DNA from: Smittium culicis
Lineage: Eukaryota > Kickxellomycota > Harpellomycetes > Harpellales > Legeriomycetaceae
Assembly (NCBI GenBank): GCA_001970855.1
Contig: LSSN01000535.1
Span: 1,513 to 43,253, forward strand
Direction: 5' to 3'
Length of the DNA stretch: 41,741 bases
Shown piece after piece: positions 1 through 11,973 of this stretch. Position 1 is the stretch's first letter. Each line of letters begins with the position of its first letter. The position numbers and the translations under genes were made by a program. The notes below the pieces were generated by a model. It was not told where the DNA came from and made no database searches. It saw only the letters and a list, made by a program, of their open reading frames with translations.

Positions 1-168
1 CCTTACAAGATCACGGAGTGCTTGAAGCACAATCTCTACAAGATGGAATCGGAATCTGGAAAAGTGAGAACATTCCACGCTTCGAGGATCGTACGATTTT
101 GCTCACGGCTGGAGTTCTGGCGCGATTCTGATTTGGAAGAGGGAGTGTCATCAGCACCTAGTTGCTGA
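1..168 (+). mobile_element. Ty3/gypsy retrotransposon integrase, C-terminal end (5' part outside window)
   Basis: Frame 1 is open from the window edge to a TGA at 166-168 and gives 55 residues. They begin PYKITECLKHNLYKME and contain GKVRTFHASRIVRF. The pattern of a PY(K/R)I start, then NxYK(L/M)E, then a basic HxSRI/L(K/R)xF segment is that of the integrase C-terminal GPY/F-type module that closes Ty3/gypsy Pol polyproteins. It would help the integrase bind DNA or chromatin during insertion of the element. The rest of Pol lies upstream, outside the window. Base composition is near 50% GC by eye and drops sharply after the stop, so the coding end has escaped the AT-enrichment of the surrounding DNA. 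A 3' LTR should follow, but I could not define its ends. Confidence 0.72.
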
Positions 169-1277
169 TCTCGATCGACCTAGAAGAAAGAGAATATTAA
201 AGTTATATTAACACTATAAGAGGAATTAATGCAATCCGAATTAATAATGTGTAATTCATGTTGTAAGTTTAATATATATAAAGTTAAGGATGATACATTT
301 TATGAAACCTCCTTCTTGAAAATTAAAAAATATATTCAATAAGATAACAAAAATAAAGCTTTTAAAAATAAATACCTTGACTTGAAAATACAAAGAACAA
401 AATTTGCCTATTTTTTTGATAGTTATTTTATTAAAGTTAATCCCACAAAAAAAACAACTAAGAGATTTTTAAAAAATAACTCTTTTCATAAGAAAATAGA
501 AATTGTAACAAAACATCACAATTTCTAACAGCCCAACCCGGTTTCGTCAAAGCAAGCGATTAAACATAGCGAAACCATCAATTATTGCTACTATTATCTA
601 AACCCCAAACTAATTTTTATTTTAATAATTTGCTGTAATCTCGCGTACGTCCAAATTTTTTCTCAAATACAACTAAGCCACATTATCATAAAAAAGCAAT
701 AATATATAATTCTCAGGAAATTTCTAAATGCAAATCTTGTCTTTGCCACATTACGCGATATATTTTAATGCCACCCCATCCACTAGTAGTCATTTTAGTA
801 CCATTTTCTGCTTTAAATTGCAGCCGTATTATAAATTTTGAAATGCAAAACTTACAAAAGCTCTAAAAGATTAAGCTGTATAATAATGGACAGCCTATTA
901 TAAATATAGCAGTTTAATAGGATGGCAAACCAATTCCTCTAGCTATTTAACTGCTAATCCAGATCAGATAAAGATAATTGAATATCAGATAATTAATTCG
1001 ATAGTGATTCCTAACAAGATTTATAAACTAAAATGTTTGATGTTTAGCATAAATATAATAAAAAAAATCTCCCCCAAAAAATAAAATAATAATTAGTTAA
1101 AAGTTGACTAGTATTATATTCTATTTTCTCTCTTTTCAGCCTTAATTTCATTCACTATAAACTATGGTTTTGTTCCTTTTTTTAATAGTACTCGCTATTT
1201 GAAATAAAAAGGCGAATTATCTTTTCTAATAGTAAACTTTATCAAAAAAAAAAAAACTTAAAAGGAAAAGAAATTTT
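169..1277. other. Gene-free stretch after the retrotransposon; possible LTR, ends not defined
   Basis: No reading frame here looks coding. A purine-rich tract shortly after the stop codon (about 181-194) could be the polypurine primer that precedes a 3' LTR. No TG...CA boundary or second LTR copy is visible in the window. Patches at about 530-640 and 725-840 are less AT-rich than the surroundings and may be decayed element sequence. Confidence 0.4.
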
Positions 1278-1569
1278 TATATTTAAATTATAACATCAGC
1301 TAATAAAAAAAATACTTTAACCCTTTCCAGCGCCAACACTATTAAGCTTCATTAAAAATCATAATTGGATAAGTAAATTATAAACAATTTATTATTCAAC
1401 GAAAAAAAAATCGTAGCCAATAAATAAGTATCATTCATAAATCGATTTATCAATTTGTAATATGGTTGGATGATTTTGGTAGTTCAAAAAAAGCAAACCG
1501 CCCCTGAAAGGGTTAAAAGAAAAAAAGCAATATATTCAAATTTTAGTATCAGCTAATAAAAAAAATTGC
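1278..1569. repeat. Direct repeats of about 38 bp flanking MITE copy 1
   Basis: The segments 1278-1315 and 1531-1569 are near-identical. Both contain ATCAGCTAATAAAAAAAAT, and about 33 of 38 positions match by eye. They lie on either side of MITE copy 1, outside its TTAA target duplication. They are too long to be a piggyBac-type target duplication, so they point to a local duplication or to an older repeat into which the MITE inserted. Confidence 0.6.
1321..1512 (+). mobile_element. TTAA-flanked MITE, copy 1 (best preserved)
   Basis: This 192-bp non-coding element starts CCCTTTCCAGCGCCAACAC and ends GCCCCTGAAAGGG. The two ends are imperfect inverted repeats sharing CCCTTTC. It is flanked on both sides by TTAA (1317-1320 and 1513-1516). 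A CCC...GGG element with a TTAA duplication is the structure of piggyBac-superfamily transposons and their non-autonomous derivatives, so I infer a piggyBac-type MITE moved by a transposase encoded elsewhere. Three relatives lie at 1660-1851, 11778-11969 and 33034-33224. Confidence 0.75.
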
Positions 1570-1659
1570 TCTTATAATTTATTCAGATTATAAATATTTT
1601 CTATTTCTTTTTCTTTTTTTGCATCGCCCGCCTTTTTTCATTAAATATTTTCACTTTTA

Positions 1660-1851
1660 CTCATTCGAAAGCGGTTGGCCTTCTTTGGTCTACCGAAATT
1701 ACTCAGCATAATAGTAAATTGATAATTTAATATCAAATTTTTAAAATACTATTGGCTATTAATTAGGATACAACTAATAAGAAATAATTTCTACTTGATT
1801 TTACCAATTATGATTTTTAGCCAAGTTTAATATTGTTGGCCCCAGAAAGGG
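1660..1851 (-). mobile_element. TTAA-type MITE, copy 2 (inverted, degenerate)
   Basis: The reverse complement aligns along its length with copy 1. On the plus strand it begins with a decayed terminus, then GCGGTTGGCCTTCTTTGGTC, and contains the shared CCAATTATGATTTTTA. It ends GTTGGCCCCAGAAAGGG. The length is the same (192 bp). The right flank is TAAA rather than TTAA, and the left terminus has lost the CCCTTTC match, so this is an older copy. It lies 147 bp from copy 1 in the opposite orientation. Confidence 0.7.
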
Positions 1852-1976
1852 TAAAACGACTTTTGTTAAGTCGTACGGGTTAGTAAATACATGACAGTTT
1901 TTTATTATATGAAATTTATTGAAATTAATAAATGCATGATGAATAAAAATTGGTATAGACCGCCTTATAGAATTAA

Positions 1977-2018
1977 TATTATACAATATTATACAATATT
2001 ATATAATATTATATAATA
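1977..2018. repeat. 10-bp tandem repeat (ATTATACAAT type)
   Basis: There are about four units of a 10-bp AT-rich motif; ATTATACAAT drifts to ATTATATAAT. It is a simple minisatellite in non-coding DNA, with no gene nearby. Confidence 0.7.
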
Positions 2019-2367
2019 ATGTAATTATGTCTACTAAGTAAACTTACTGATGCTGTAAATGATTATTTGAACATTTATTAAAGTTTATTTATTGTTTTTT
2101 AAGTATAAAAATCAGCTTTTTTATTTATCGCACAATTATTTATTAATATAAAACTAAATACTTAGCTGCTAAGAGTAGAATGCCTTACCTTGCCTTGGCT
2201 TAAGGAGCTTAATTAGCGTGCTTTTATAAGTGCTTATACTAAAATTCTACATTGATTTACACTGTCAATGATTGGTAATAGCGAAGGAAACGATCAGAGA
2301 TTCCGAAGAAGGATCCATCTAGAAACAGGAAGAACCGATTACCCCCCAACACAGCCTGGGGCAATAT

Positions 2368-2788
2368 CTGTGCACAAGTCCAGTGCTCAACATGAAATTC
2401 AAACCTAGGCTGTTTACCGGTCTATTTTAGGAGATTCAGGTTGATCACTGTCACTTTTGGAAAGATGCCTGTTTTTTTATTAACCGTTCTACATGCAGGC
2501 TCTGTCTAGGAGCTCGATAATCTCAACGAATTCAACTTTGTTGGAACAAGCTTAATTTCGTGGTTTCTTATGATTTCAGTCATACAGACTACTTGAAACA
2601 ATGCCTGAGTGGATCTTTCTGTTGGTATATTGATCACATTCCCCTTTATGGTACGCATCCGGCTGTCCGACAGAGGAATTTAATCGAACTGGAATTTTTG
2701 TTTTTTTCTATGCCAAACACCAACTTGGCTATTTTTTTAATTTGCTTTGCCACACAGTCCCCATTAATGTTACCGTACCAATAAAATT
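2368..2788 (+). repeat. Decayed dispersed repeat, copy A (possible former coding sequence)
   Basis: This 421-bp segment is repeated at 35935-36350 in the same orientation. Both copies start with the identical 15-mer CTGTGCACAAGTCCA and end with a GTAC(C/T)AATAAAATT stretch. They align with almost no gaps. A frame containing YLKQCLSGSFCWYIDHI around 2590-2640 matches YLKQCLKGSFGW in the other copy, with several differences at third codon positions. Both copies carry stop codons, so neither is a working gene. I infer an old transposon open reading frame but do not recognise the family. Copy A is clearly less AT-rich than the DNA around it. Confidence 0.6.
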
Positions 2789-5700
2789 CCTTGAAAAAAA
2801 ATAAATATATAAATAAAAGCTAAACACATAAAAAGCTGTTCTTTTTATCGCTAAAAGAAAAACTTTAAGGCATAAAAAAAGCTGAAATGCGTTTGTGCTT
2901 TGCAATTCAGCATTCCACAAATGAGTATAAAGAATAGAGCATTGAACCAGAAATTTTTTATGGTAAAACCTGGGCCGAAAAATTAAAATAAAACGAGTTT
3001 ACCCATCTAAAAAAAGGATTGCGCATATACCGAAAATAGAATTAGAGTGAGCAAGTACACGAAAAAAAAAAAAAAAAAGCTTACACTTGCCTTAAAAAAA
3101 TACTGTAAAATAAATTGATAAATTAAACCTGCGCCCATTTTTAGGACCTTTACTGCCCAAAATACAGGCTGCTTTTTGCCATTTCCATTGGCCAGCTTTA
3201 AAAATAAATAAAAAATCTTAGATGCAAATATGTCAACAAATTTGCTGCTTTTACATCGCTGCATTATATACTTTACTTCTTTTTAAATCCTTGCCTGTAT
3301 AGATGCAGACTGTTTTTTAGGAATTTATATTAGCTAAAAAAAATGCCAGCGTGATGCTATAATTTGATTTACTTAATTCGACTAAGATTTTTTTTTCTAT
3401 TTTCATTTTTCATTTTTCATTTTACAGTTTTAAGTTTGAATTTTATCAATAAAATGCTTATTGTTTAATATATAATCACATACCATAATCGTTATCCATC
3501 GAGTTTTTCTTTTTTTGGTAGCTATTTTGATATCCATATACTATTCTATTACTTATATAATACACTCACAATTTATTTAATATATTATTTCCTTTTTTTT
3601 AGACACTAAATATACTACGCTATTTATATTGAGCTGTGTCGTTTTTCTGGAAATTGTTTCAATAATTATGATTGAATTTAGTTGTTAGAGTCCTGAATAA
3701 TAACATTAAAGGATAACTAGGTGATTTTAGTATTAATTTGATTTAATTTTAATAAGGGTCATTATTAATTGAGACAGCTCTATACGTATATCAAAAAATG
3801 TATAATGCTTATTATTTTAATTTATTTTAGTGAGAGATACTACATCGATATTTTTTTAATATAAATAATCGATTTAAATAAATATTACTATCTCGAGTTA
3901 AAAACATTCCAAAAATAATTTTGAATTAATATAAAATTCGTGAAAATGGTGACTGAATAAAATAAATAGCCCTTGTAAAGTATAAATTTGGTTTCATTAA
4001 AGATATGTTTTACATTGCCAATAATGTATTCCTGATAAAATCATTATTACTGATGACTAATGAATGTTAATTTTTGTATCTCTGAGAGATATTTCTAATT
4101 ATAAATATTCGAGCCCAATATTCTAGGAGTCTTGGTATCTCTTCTCGTTAAAAATCAGCGTAATAAATAACTATCTATTACCACATTAATTGCTTTTAAA
4201 ACATCATTAATTTACAGTCCTTGAGAAGTGTTACTCAGAAAAGCAAGCAACACTTTTAATCTTATTTTGAACTAAATATGATTATTAATGTATCATTAAA
4301 TTATATATATTAATTTTACCATGTATTTTTTGTTAGTTTTATTCCTGGTTGAGACTGGTAAAGACTCTGGTATACTTTCTCTGATTATTTAAACGTTTTT
4401 CATATTATTGGATGGTATTTATTTAAAGCTCATATAATAATACCAATAATATTGTTTATTTTATTAAAGATCGCAAAAACTTTATTTTTCCTTTATGCGA
4501 AATTTTTAAGACAGGAAAGGGTTAAAGGTGCTACAATTAAATCATTTATCCAAAAATGTCCAAGCTTTTTCATTTCTTTGTCATGTCTAAAATTTAAAAA
4601 TTGATTTATATAAATAATTACTTCAAAATTTTCATCAAAATATATTAAAATTGACTATTCTAAAGATAAAACCTTTATATTCGTCATTTATTTACCGCAG
4701 TTATGATAAAATGCTAAATTACACGCACTAGATATCATCACTTATTTCTACATTTATTTAGAACGCTTTAAATACAACATATGCTGTTGCCTCTATTACT
4801 AAATTATTTTTATTATAAACTTGCAAAATTTTAATTATTTAATTATTTAGTTATTTAATTATTTATTTAATCATCAGTATAGTATGAAAGGCATAAGATT
4901 CAATCGCCTAACCAAAAGGCTATTCTGTAAGATATTTTTTCTTGCAGGTTTTAGTAAATATGTGGTTAATAATATTGTATCGACCATTATATAACAATCA
5001 GCTTTCAAAATTACACGTTTATATTTTTAATCGCAAAATTTAGGCAAAAAAGTTTTCAATAGTCATTAGATTATGAATTTTCTATAATTTTCATAATTTT
5101 TTGAAATACTCTAAGATCAAATATTTGCGTATCATACGAATAAATGACTTCATATTAAAATAAAAATCTTCGAAAAGCGCGAATAAATAATCACCTAAAC
5201 TTAAAACCTGTTATATAAGCCATATTATTTATCATTACTCTAGAATTATTATTTAACGTATCATAAAAAAATAATAAACCCTAGAAATTAAAATACACAT
5301 TTTGAAATCACTTTTATTTAGAAAATATTCATTGGATCTTAATTTTCTACTGGAGTTAAATATTATTTATAAAAAATAAAATTCGCTGATCTTAATAAAT
5401 ATTTTTATCCTATGATAATACAATAAAATGTATCATTTTTTAATAGAATATATTGTTTTTTTTTGAAAAAAAACTAAAAATAAGGTCACTTTATATAGTA
5501 TTTCGGAATTTAGCTAGTTAAATTAATAGCTTCATTTCATAATTGTAGAATTGTACTAATAATACCTCCAAATTTTTAACATTTGAATATCATATTAACA
5601 CAATTTTGTGGATTTGATATAACAAACCAAATTTTTTTAAAAAGTATCAGAAAAAAATTTTTTTCTATAATTAATGGAATGTAATCATTTTCTTATAAAT

Positions 5701-6419
5701 ACGATTTCAATATTTATAATTACGGGAAAATTTTCTATCTTTTACTAATTAAATGATACATCTGTACTTTATCACTATATCCTTACTATAATTATTATTA
5801 AATATTATGTTATTTTTTCATTTATCATAAATAAAGTATACTACTTTATAGCTTGAGCTCAAAAGTATATATTTAAAACATAAAATAATATTTGAACCTT
5901 ATTTTTTAGACTATAATTTATATTTATATAAATATAATATACATTAATTAGGTTAAATTTTAATTCGTAAGATTCGATTTGAAAAAAATTCTCTTGAGGA
6001 AGAATATTATACTGCTCAAATAAAAATCAATATGAGAACTTAGTAAATATCCTATTAAACTTAAGAATTGATTTTATTGTTATCATTAATTTCTCAACAG
6101 AATTATTACTAATAAAATTTAGTATAATATTGATACTGAATTTTTAGATATTATAATTATTAAATGATCAAACCTTAAATTATTTCGACTTCTTTTTATA
6201 ATCCTAAATAATTAAAACTAAATTAGCTCAGAAATAAAATATGAATTATAATTCATAGATAGAAACCTTATTACGCGCCCATAAAGCTTTTTAGATAAAT
6301 TTATACGCTTTTATTTAAAAATAACACCCCCTCAATTAAATTTTTATATTTCTATCTCGAAATTTTATAATGTTTAAAGCTTTCATTAAATTTATACTGA
6401 AAATTATTCTATAATCTCA

Positions 6420-6554
6420 TTAATTATATAAAATAACAATTAATAGATATTTAATTATTTAAAATAACAATTAATAGATAGTTAATTATATAAAATAACA
6501 ATTAATAGATAGTTAATTATATAAAATAACAATTAATAGATAGTTAATTATATA
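6420..6554. repeat. 31-bp tandem repeat, about four units
   Basis: The core ATAACAATTAATAGATA recurs every 31 bp, with core starts near 6433, 6464, 6495 and 6526. The last three units are nearly identical and the first differs slightly. The unit is AT-rich and non-coding. Confidence 0.85.
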
Positions 6555-9500
6555 TTAAGTATCAAAATTGGACTCAGGTTAAATATTTTACATTTATATT
6601 TATTATCAAAAAAATTTTTCTTTAGAGAATAAGGCGATAATATAGACCCAAAAGCTCAAATTAACGTCTTGGTACGATTTATTATTATCAAAATATATTT
6701 TAAATAACAAAATATTATATCCCCTCATAGCTAAATTTTTCAAAAAATTCTAATAAAAAAAATTATGTGTAATTTGCGTCGAAAATAATTCTGAAAAACT
6801 CCGTATTTATAGGCAATTACTCTAATAAAAATTCATTTTAATTTTTTTATTAATGATCTCAAAAATTTTAAAAATATCAGCTTATTTGTCATATAAATTT
6901 AAATATTTAACTATTATTCTATTGATTTATAGCACTAGAAAATAAATTCAAGAATTAAGATCTATAAAATTCAATGTAAAGGCAATTAAATTGGAAAATC
7001 TTAATTTTCAAAGAATGAATTATTTTTTAAGTTAAAAAATAATAATTTTTAATCCCGTAGAATATAAATAATAAGTCAAGAATAAGCAATCTAAATAAAA
7101 TAAATACTTATACAATAAATTAAATAATTAAACTCATTCACGTATTTTTCAATAAATTGAAAATAACATGCATATAAGATTTTTTCTCTGATAAGTTAAT
7201 GATTACCTTCAGCGTAGTTTTTATTTAAAATTTTGCTTAAATACTAGCAAAAAATGTTAAATATCAAACATATATAAACAAAATACATTTATTTTTATAT
7301 ATTTTAACAAAAAAAAAACTCATGTACCTCCTTTATTATCACAGGGAAAAAATACCGAAAAAATGTGAAGGTTTTTTACCTTAAATTAGATGTTTTATTT
7401 TTATTTACAAGATTACGAAACAATTGGATCAAAAACAGGAAATAATTTTTATTTATAATACAATTGGTAAAATCCATTGAATAAAATTGGAATTTAAACT
7501 AATTTGCTTTTTTTGCTGGAAAATTCATAATTTATTCACTAAATAATTGAACTAGTTGGCTATAATATAAATGAAAAAGATATTCTCAAATGATTTTTTT
7601 CGATAAATTAAAGTATATATAGCTTATTATATCTAATAAAATCATAAATATCGTTAATATTTGGCTCCAAGTTATTAATTATATTTAATAATAATTCATA
7701 TTAAATCTAATTTTAAATATTTATATAAAATTTATAGTTGAAAAATTTGAATAGTAATTTTAATTTATAAATTATATGTGCAAATGTTATATTAAAAAAA
7801 AAATCACAAAGAGAAAAAAATATTTTAATTATTCCAAATAAAGTTTAAAAATTTCGAAATTAAAATTTTCAATTGATATATTTTATAATTTAATATATAT
7901 AAATCAATATTTTGTTATTAAAAGCAATATTAGTGTAATAATATACAACGCATTACTTCTTGTGTATTAAATAAGCGTCCTGGTTTAAATAATAATAATC
8001 ACCAATCCTAAAAATATAATATTTCTAGTTAATTTAAAATCATTCTGATATCAAAAAATACGATATTATTTATCATTTCATTTTAACTTGTATGTTTTTA
8101 TATATCACACCTAATAATAATGTTAATTTAAAAACATTTGTTAATTAAATAACGGCGGCAATATTCTTAATAAAATTCCATATAAAAATCTTCAAAAAAC
8201 TTTTTATACTATTTTAAAGAAAAAATAAAAATAATTTAATCATTATTATTAAATTAAAATAATAAAATCTATTTAAATAAAAATTAAATCCAATATTATT
8301 TGACTAAATATTATTCGTCAAAATAACTTAGCATTCTTAATTAATATCAAGATATAAAGAAACAAAATTCTTAATGCAAGTCTGATAAAAGTACTATTTA
8401 TAATTTAAAATATAACTTATATATTTATGAAATTTATGAAAAAGAACTGATACATAAATCAAAAGTTTTATTTTCAGTTAATCTCAGAATATCTTTAATC
8501 GATCAACTATTTTTATCATAAAATCAATATTTAGGTTCGAATAATATCGATTTTTTTGATTTCTGTAAAAGAGCTACAGCATTGGAACTATATTAATCAC
8601 AGGTTTGATTTTAGGTCTGTAAAATACATAATTGGTACTGATACGTTGTATTAGTATTATTACAATATCAATACTATTTGTGGAAAATTGTATTTAATTA
8701 ATTTAAATATATTAGAATTATAAAATTTTTAATTGGTTGATTTATAAAAATTCTTGCACTGTAAATAATACGAAAAATAAAATTAGACTACAAGATAATT
8801 TTTCTAAGCGAATAATAATATTGAAAGTCTCGTCTAATTATATCCTTTATTATCTTATTGAAATATTAGTCGAGATTAATTATCTGTTTATTGAGATTAA
8901 AATGAGAGTGTATTTGGATTTAAAAATTATACTACAATTGATGTAAAACTGTTAGATTTTAATCAATATTCAATTGGTAAAAATTAATGATACAACGTTT
9001 CTAATAAATTATTTGAAGTCAAGTAGACTATAAATTTTCTCTATAAGGGTCTCAGAGGAGAAATAATTAGGCGAAATTTTCTGATAATCTTTCTTTGTAT
9101 TATATAGTATTCAAAAACAATTCTTTATGTATAATTTTAATCTAAATAAATAAAATATAAAAAATCGATGAGTAATTTTGAGTCAATCAGATAAAAAAAT
9201 GTTTTGATAATGACCTGAATTATATTATAAAAACAATTAAACAATGCATTAAAATATATTATAAATAAAAATTTTACATTAAATCACCTACAATAATAAT
9301 TAAAAAATCAAAAATTACTATAGTAATAGTTTGAAATATATTATATTCTCAAAAATAGAAATTTTTTATTAATATAAAAAGAATTCCTAGATTTAAATTA
9401 ATATTACCGTTCCTAAAATAAAAGAAAATACTTTATATAAATAAATACCCAGATTAAAATTAAGCTTTTTAAATATAAATAGGGGACATATTCGCAATAA

Positions 9501-10033
9501 CGAATTAAAAATATGCGTAAATTTTTTTTCGGTTATTAGAAATGAACTGAGCGTGAATATATATTAAACTCTGGATAAAAAATATAAAACTGTTTCAATG
9601 TTAGAATAAATTAAAAAAAAAGATTGTATTAAATTTTTACACTTGAAAAATTTTGCAATTAGACTTGAAATTCACTTCGATTTACAAAAGTAATATAAAA
9701 AAACTTTAAGAAATAGAATAAAAACCTTCGATTACAAGAATGTATAAAAAACTAAAGTTTAAAGTCAGTATTACTAGTAATAAAATATGATGAAAATCAA
9801 TTTAATTAATTTCTCTGTAGTGATACAATTCGATAAGAAATTTACAACGAATTATATACTAAAATTTGACTTTGGAGTAAAGTATTAATTTAATCGATAA
9901 AAAAATTTAATAGTTATAAATTAACTAATTCCTATTTATATAGGGGGAAAAAATGATGTAAATAAATCTGAAATCTTTGTAATTTAAATTATTTTACTAT
10001 AATATCATTAATTTATGTATTTAATGAATATAA

Positions 10034-10053
10034 CCACACACACACCCCCCCCC
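10034..10053. repeat. (CA)n microsatellite followed by a C run
   Basis: About six CA dinucleotides run into a stretch of nine or so C residues. It stands out because C is otherwise rare in this AT-rich block. It is a simple repeat with no evident role. Confidence 0.8.
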
Positions 10054-10270
10054 ACTTCTAACAATACATAACTTAGTTCAAATTATTCTAGATGCATAAA
10101 AAAAATTATTATAAAATTTGAGTGGTTAGAAAGATGTTAAAAATAATATATATTGAATTTTTTTTAAATCGGTTATAAACTATTTAACGTAAAATTATAT
10201 CCATAATCATTAAAATATCATCGAAATGTTAATATAAAGTGAAAACCAGTATTTTTAATTAAAATATTCT

Positions 10271-10298
10271 TTTAAATTTAAATTTAAATTTAAATTTT
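10271..10298. repeat. (TTTAAA)n microsatellite
   Basis: The palindromic hexamer TTTAAA is repeated about four and a half times. It is a simple AT repeat. Confidence 0.8.
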
Positions 10299-11466
10299 AT
10301 TTTTTTTATTTTATTTTGAAAGATGTAAAAAATGTAATTATGTAATAAATAAATAAAAGTACATGATCCATCTTTTACTTTAAAAATTTCTTTTTTCTTT
10401 TGATGTTTTCGCATGATTTTTTTTTGTTTTTCTTGTCTTAACAATGATAATGAAATTATTGGTAGTTATTAATAACCCATTTTATTTATAAATGGTGTAT
10501 AATTTTAAAAAAAAAATAATTTGACTTAATTAGTATGTATATTAGAATGTAAAAAAGTTATTTTAGTTAGTAAGATAGTTCATAAGTTCATTAAAAAACA
10601 TTTTTTAATCGGTTTTTACACAAATTAATTGAGTAATAAAAACTATTAAATAAAGATAATTTGTGAAAAGTAGAAATATATCCCTAAATTCGACAAATTT
10701 TAATTATATTGTTTAAAATATAATCAAAAGATAAAAAAAAATTGGCATCTGAAATATTAGTTTAACTTGAAAGCTACAAAAAAGTTTTAATGCTTAAACA
10801 TAAAATAAGTAATATTTTTAAACTTTATTTAATGTTATTAGAATATGGTATAAAATTTTTTTAAAATAGTATAAATAGATATTCCAAATTAAAATCAATA
10901 TAAAGATAAAATAGTCATACTTTTTGAAATTGTTAATAAAAAATAAGATTCTGCTAAAAATAATTCTTTGCTAATTTTATATTTAAAGCGTATTATTATA
11001 TTCTAATATATTGATACAATTTTGAATTTTGTAATCACATATTATATAAGGTTTGGTTTAAAAAAAAAGCCTTAAAATATTTTTGAAAGATAAATTTCGA
11101 ATTTAAGAACATATTAGCAAATAAATTTTAAATATGTTTTTTTTTATTACAGAAGACAATCAAAAAAACATTTCTATCAAGTAGACATGTGGAATTTTAA
11201 ACGAAGAAAGCACTTTGTTGCAGATTATAACTATTGGACTGATTATTTTATATTTAAAATTATTATTGGAGGAAGAGGTAAGGTGTTTCAGTTACCCGTT
11301 TAATTCTGGAAGTACTATTGCTAAGAAAATACTATACTCTATTTACTAGATGGTAATTTAACATGAAAAATCATACACTATAACTCTTTATGCATAAAGG
11401 TGATCTCTTCGTATAGAATCTCCCACATATATATCATATATTGATAAATGGTTAAAATGAAATGAT

Positions 11467-11482
11467 AAAAAAAGATAAAAAA
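11467..11482 (-). terminator. RNA polymerase III terminator after tRNA-iMet
   Basis: On the minus strand, directly downstream of the initiator tRNA, two T runs occur: six T at 11477-11482 and seven T at 11467-11473. T runs of this length end Pol III transcription in fungi. Between the tRNAs themselves there is only a four-T run (11569-11572). Confidence 0.7.
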
Positions 11483-11486
11483 TATA

Positions 11487-11558
11487 TAGCACCACCGGGT
11501 TTCGATCCAGGGACCTCAAGGTTATGAGCCTTGCGCGCTTCCTCTGCGCTATGGTGCT
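11487..11558 (-). tRNA. Initiator tRNA-Met (CAT)
   Basis: The 72-nt minus-strand gene folds as a cloverleaf with a CUCAUAA anticodon loop, giving anticodon CAU. It starts with A and ends with U before the discriminator A. That A1:U72 pair, together with the T-loop AUCGAAA (A rather than T at position 54), marks a eukaryotic initiator rather than an elongator Met tRNA. There is no intron and no encoded CCA. It is the last of three tRNA genes on this strand, 65 bp downstream of tRNA-Val, and is followed by strong T-run terminators. Confidence 0.93.
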
Positions 11559-11623
11559 TAATCGATCGAAAATACTCATGATTTACTTATCTAGTACAAC
11601 CATATGATATTGTCCAATCATAA

Positions 11624-11696
11624 TAGAGCTATTGGGGATCGAACCCAAGACCTACTGCGTGTAAAGCAGACGTGATAACCACTACACCATAGCTCT
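11624..11696 (-). tRNA. tRNA-Val (TAC)
   Basis: A 73-nt cloverleaf with acceptor stem AGAGCTA/TAGCTCT and discriminator A. The anticodon loop is TTTACAC (anticodon UAC) and the T arm contains GGTTCGATCCC. No intron, no encoded CCA. Its 5' end lies only 3 nt after the 3' end of tRNA-Pro on the same strand. Confidence 0.93.
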
Positions 11697-11699
11697 ATC

Positions 11700-11771
11700 G
11701 GGCTTGACCGGGGATTGAACCCGGGGCCTCTCGCACCCAAAGCGAGAATCATACCACTAGACCATCAAGCC
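11700..11771 (-). tRNA. tRNA-Pro (TGG)
   Basis: A 72-nt cloverleaf with acceptor stem GGCTTGA/TCAAGCC and discriminator C. The anticodon stem CTCGC/GCGAG closes the loop TTTGGGT (anticodon UGG) and the T arm contains GGTTCAATCCC. No intron. Its 5' flank is the end of MITE copy 3, starting about 7 bp away. The next gene, tRNA-Val, follows after 3 nt. Confidence 0.93.
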
Positions 11772-11777
11772 GATGAA

Positions 11778-11969
11778 CAATTGGTCCCGGGACAATACTG
11801 GTAAACATAATTAAAAAACATAATTGAATATGTCAAATAAAAATTATTTGTTATTGGATGCGATGTAGCAATTAGCCAGTAAATGATTGTAATTTTACAA
11901 TAATTTATCATATTTTCATTTGGTTGGATATTTTTGGTGGTTTAAAAAAACCAACCGCCCAAGTAAGGG
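11778..11969 (+). mobile_element. TTAA-type MITE, copy 3, abutting tRNA-Pro
   Basis: The right end is well preserved: TTTGGTTGGATATTTTTGG, then CCAACCGCCC, then AAGGG followed by TTAA at 11970-11973. The left end is decayed, but GGGACAATACTGGTAAACAT and CATAATTGAAT align with copy 1 in the correct register, which puts the start near 11778 and the length near 192 bp. It sits immediately 5' of the tRNA-Pro gene. Confidence 0.65.
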
Positions 11970-11973
11970 TTAA

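Larger units (their letters stand above)
2789..11466. other. AT-rich gene desert
   Basis: Nearly 9 kb of extremely AT-rich DNA, roughly 80-85% A+T by eye. Open frames are short and made of Lys/Asn/Ile/Phe/Tyr codons, with no family motif. I see no gene, RNA gene or intact element. It holds the tandem repeats listed separately. A possible MITE terminus (CAGGAAAGGGTTAA) lies at 4512-4525, but no full element could be aligned there. Confidence 0.6.

Noticed and set aside
3007..3264. 85-codon minus-strand frame
   Set aside because: It is Phe-rich because of T and A runs, including a run of about 19 A at 3060-3078. No motif.
4331..4525. Fifth MITE copy ending CAGGAAAGGG-TTAA
   Set aside because: Only the last 10-14 bases match the family end. 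The expected internal sequence and opposite terminus could not be aligned.
11187..11303. 38-codon ATG frame (MWNFKRRKHFVADYNYW...) near the tRNA genes
   Set aside because: Short, no family match and no supporting exon structure. A GTAAGG donor follows GGAGGAAGAG, but no partner exon was found.
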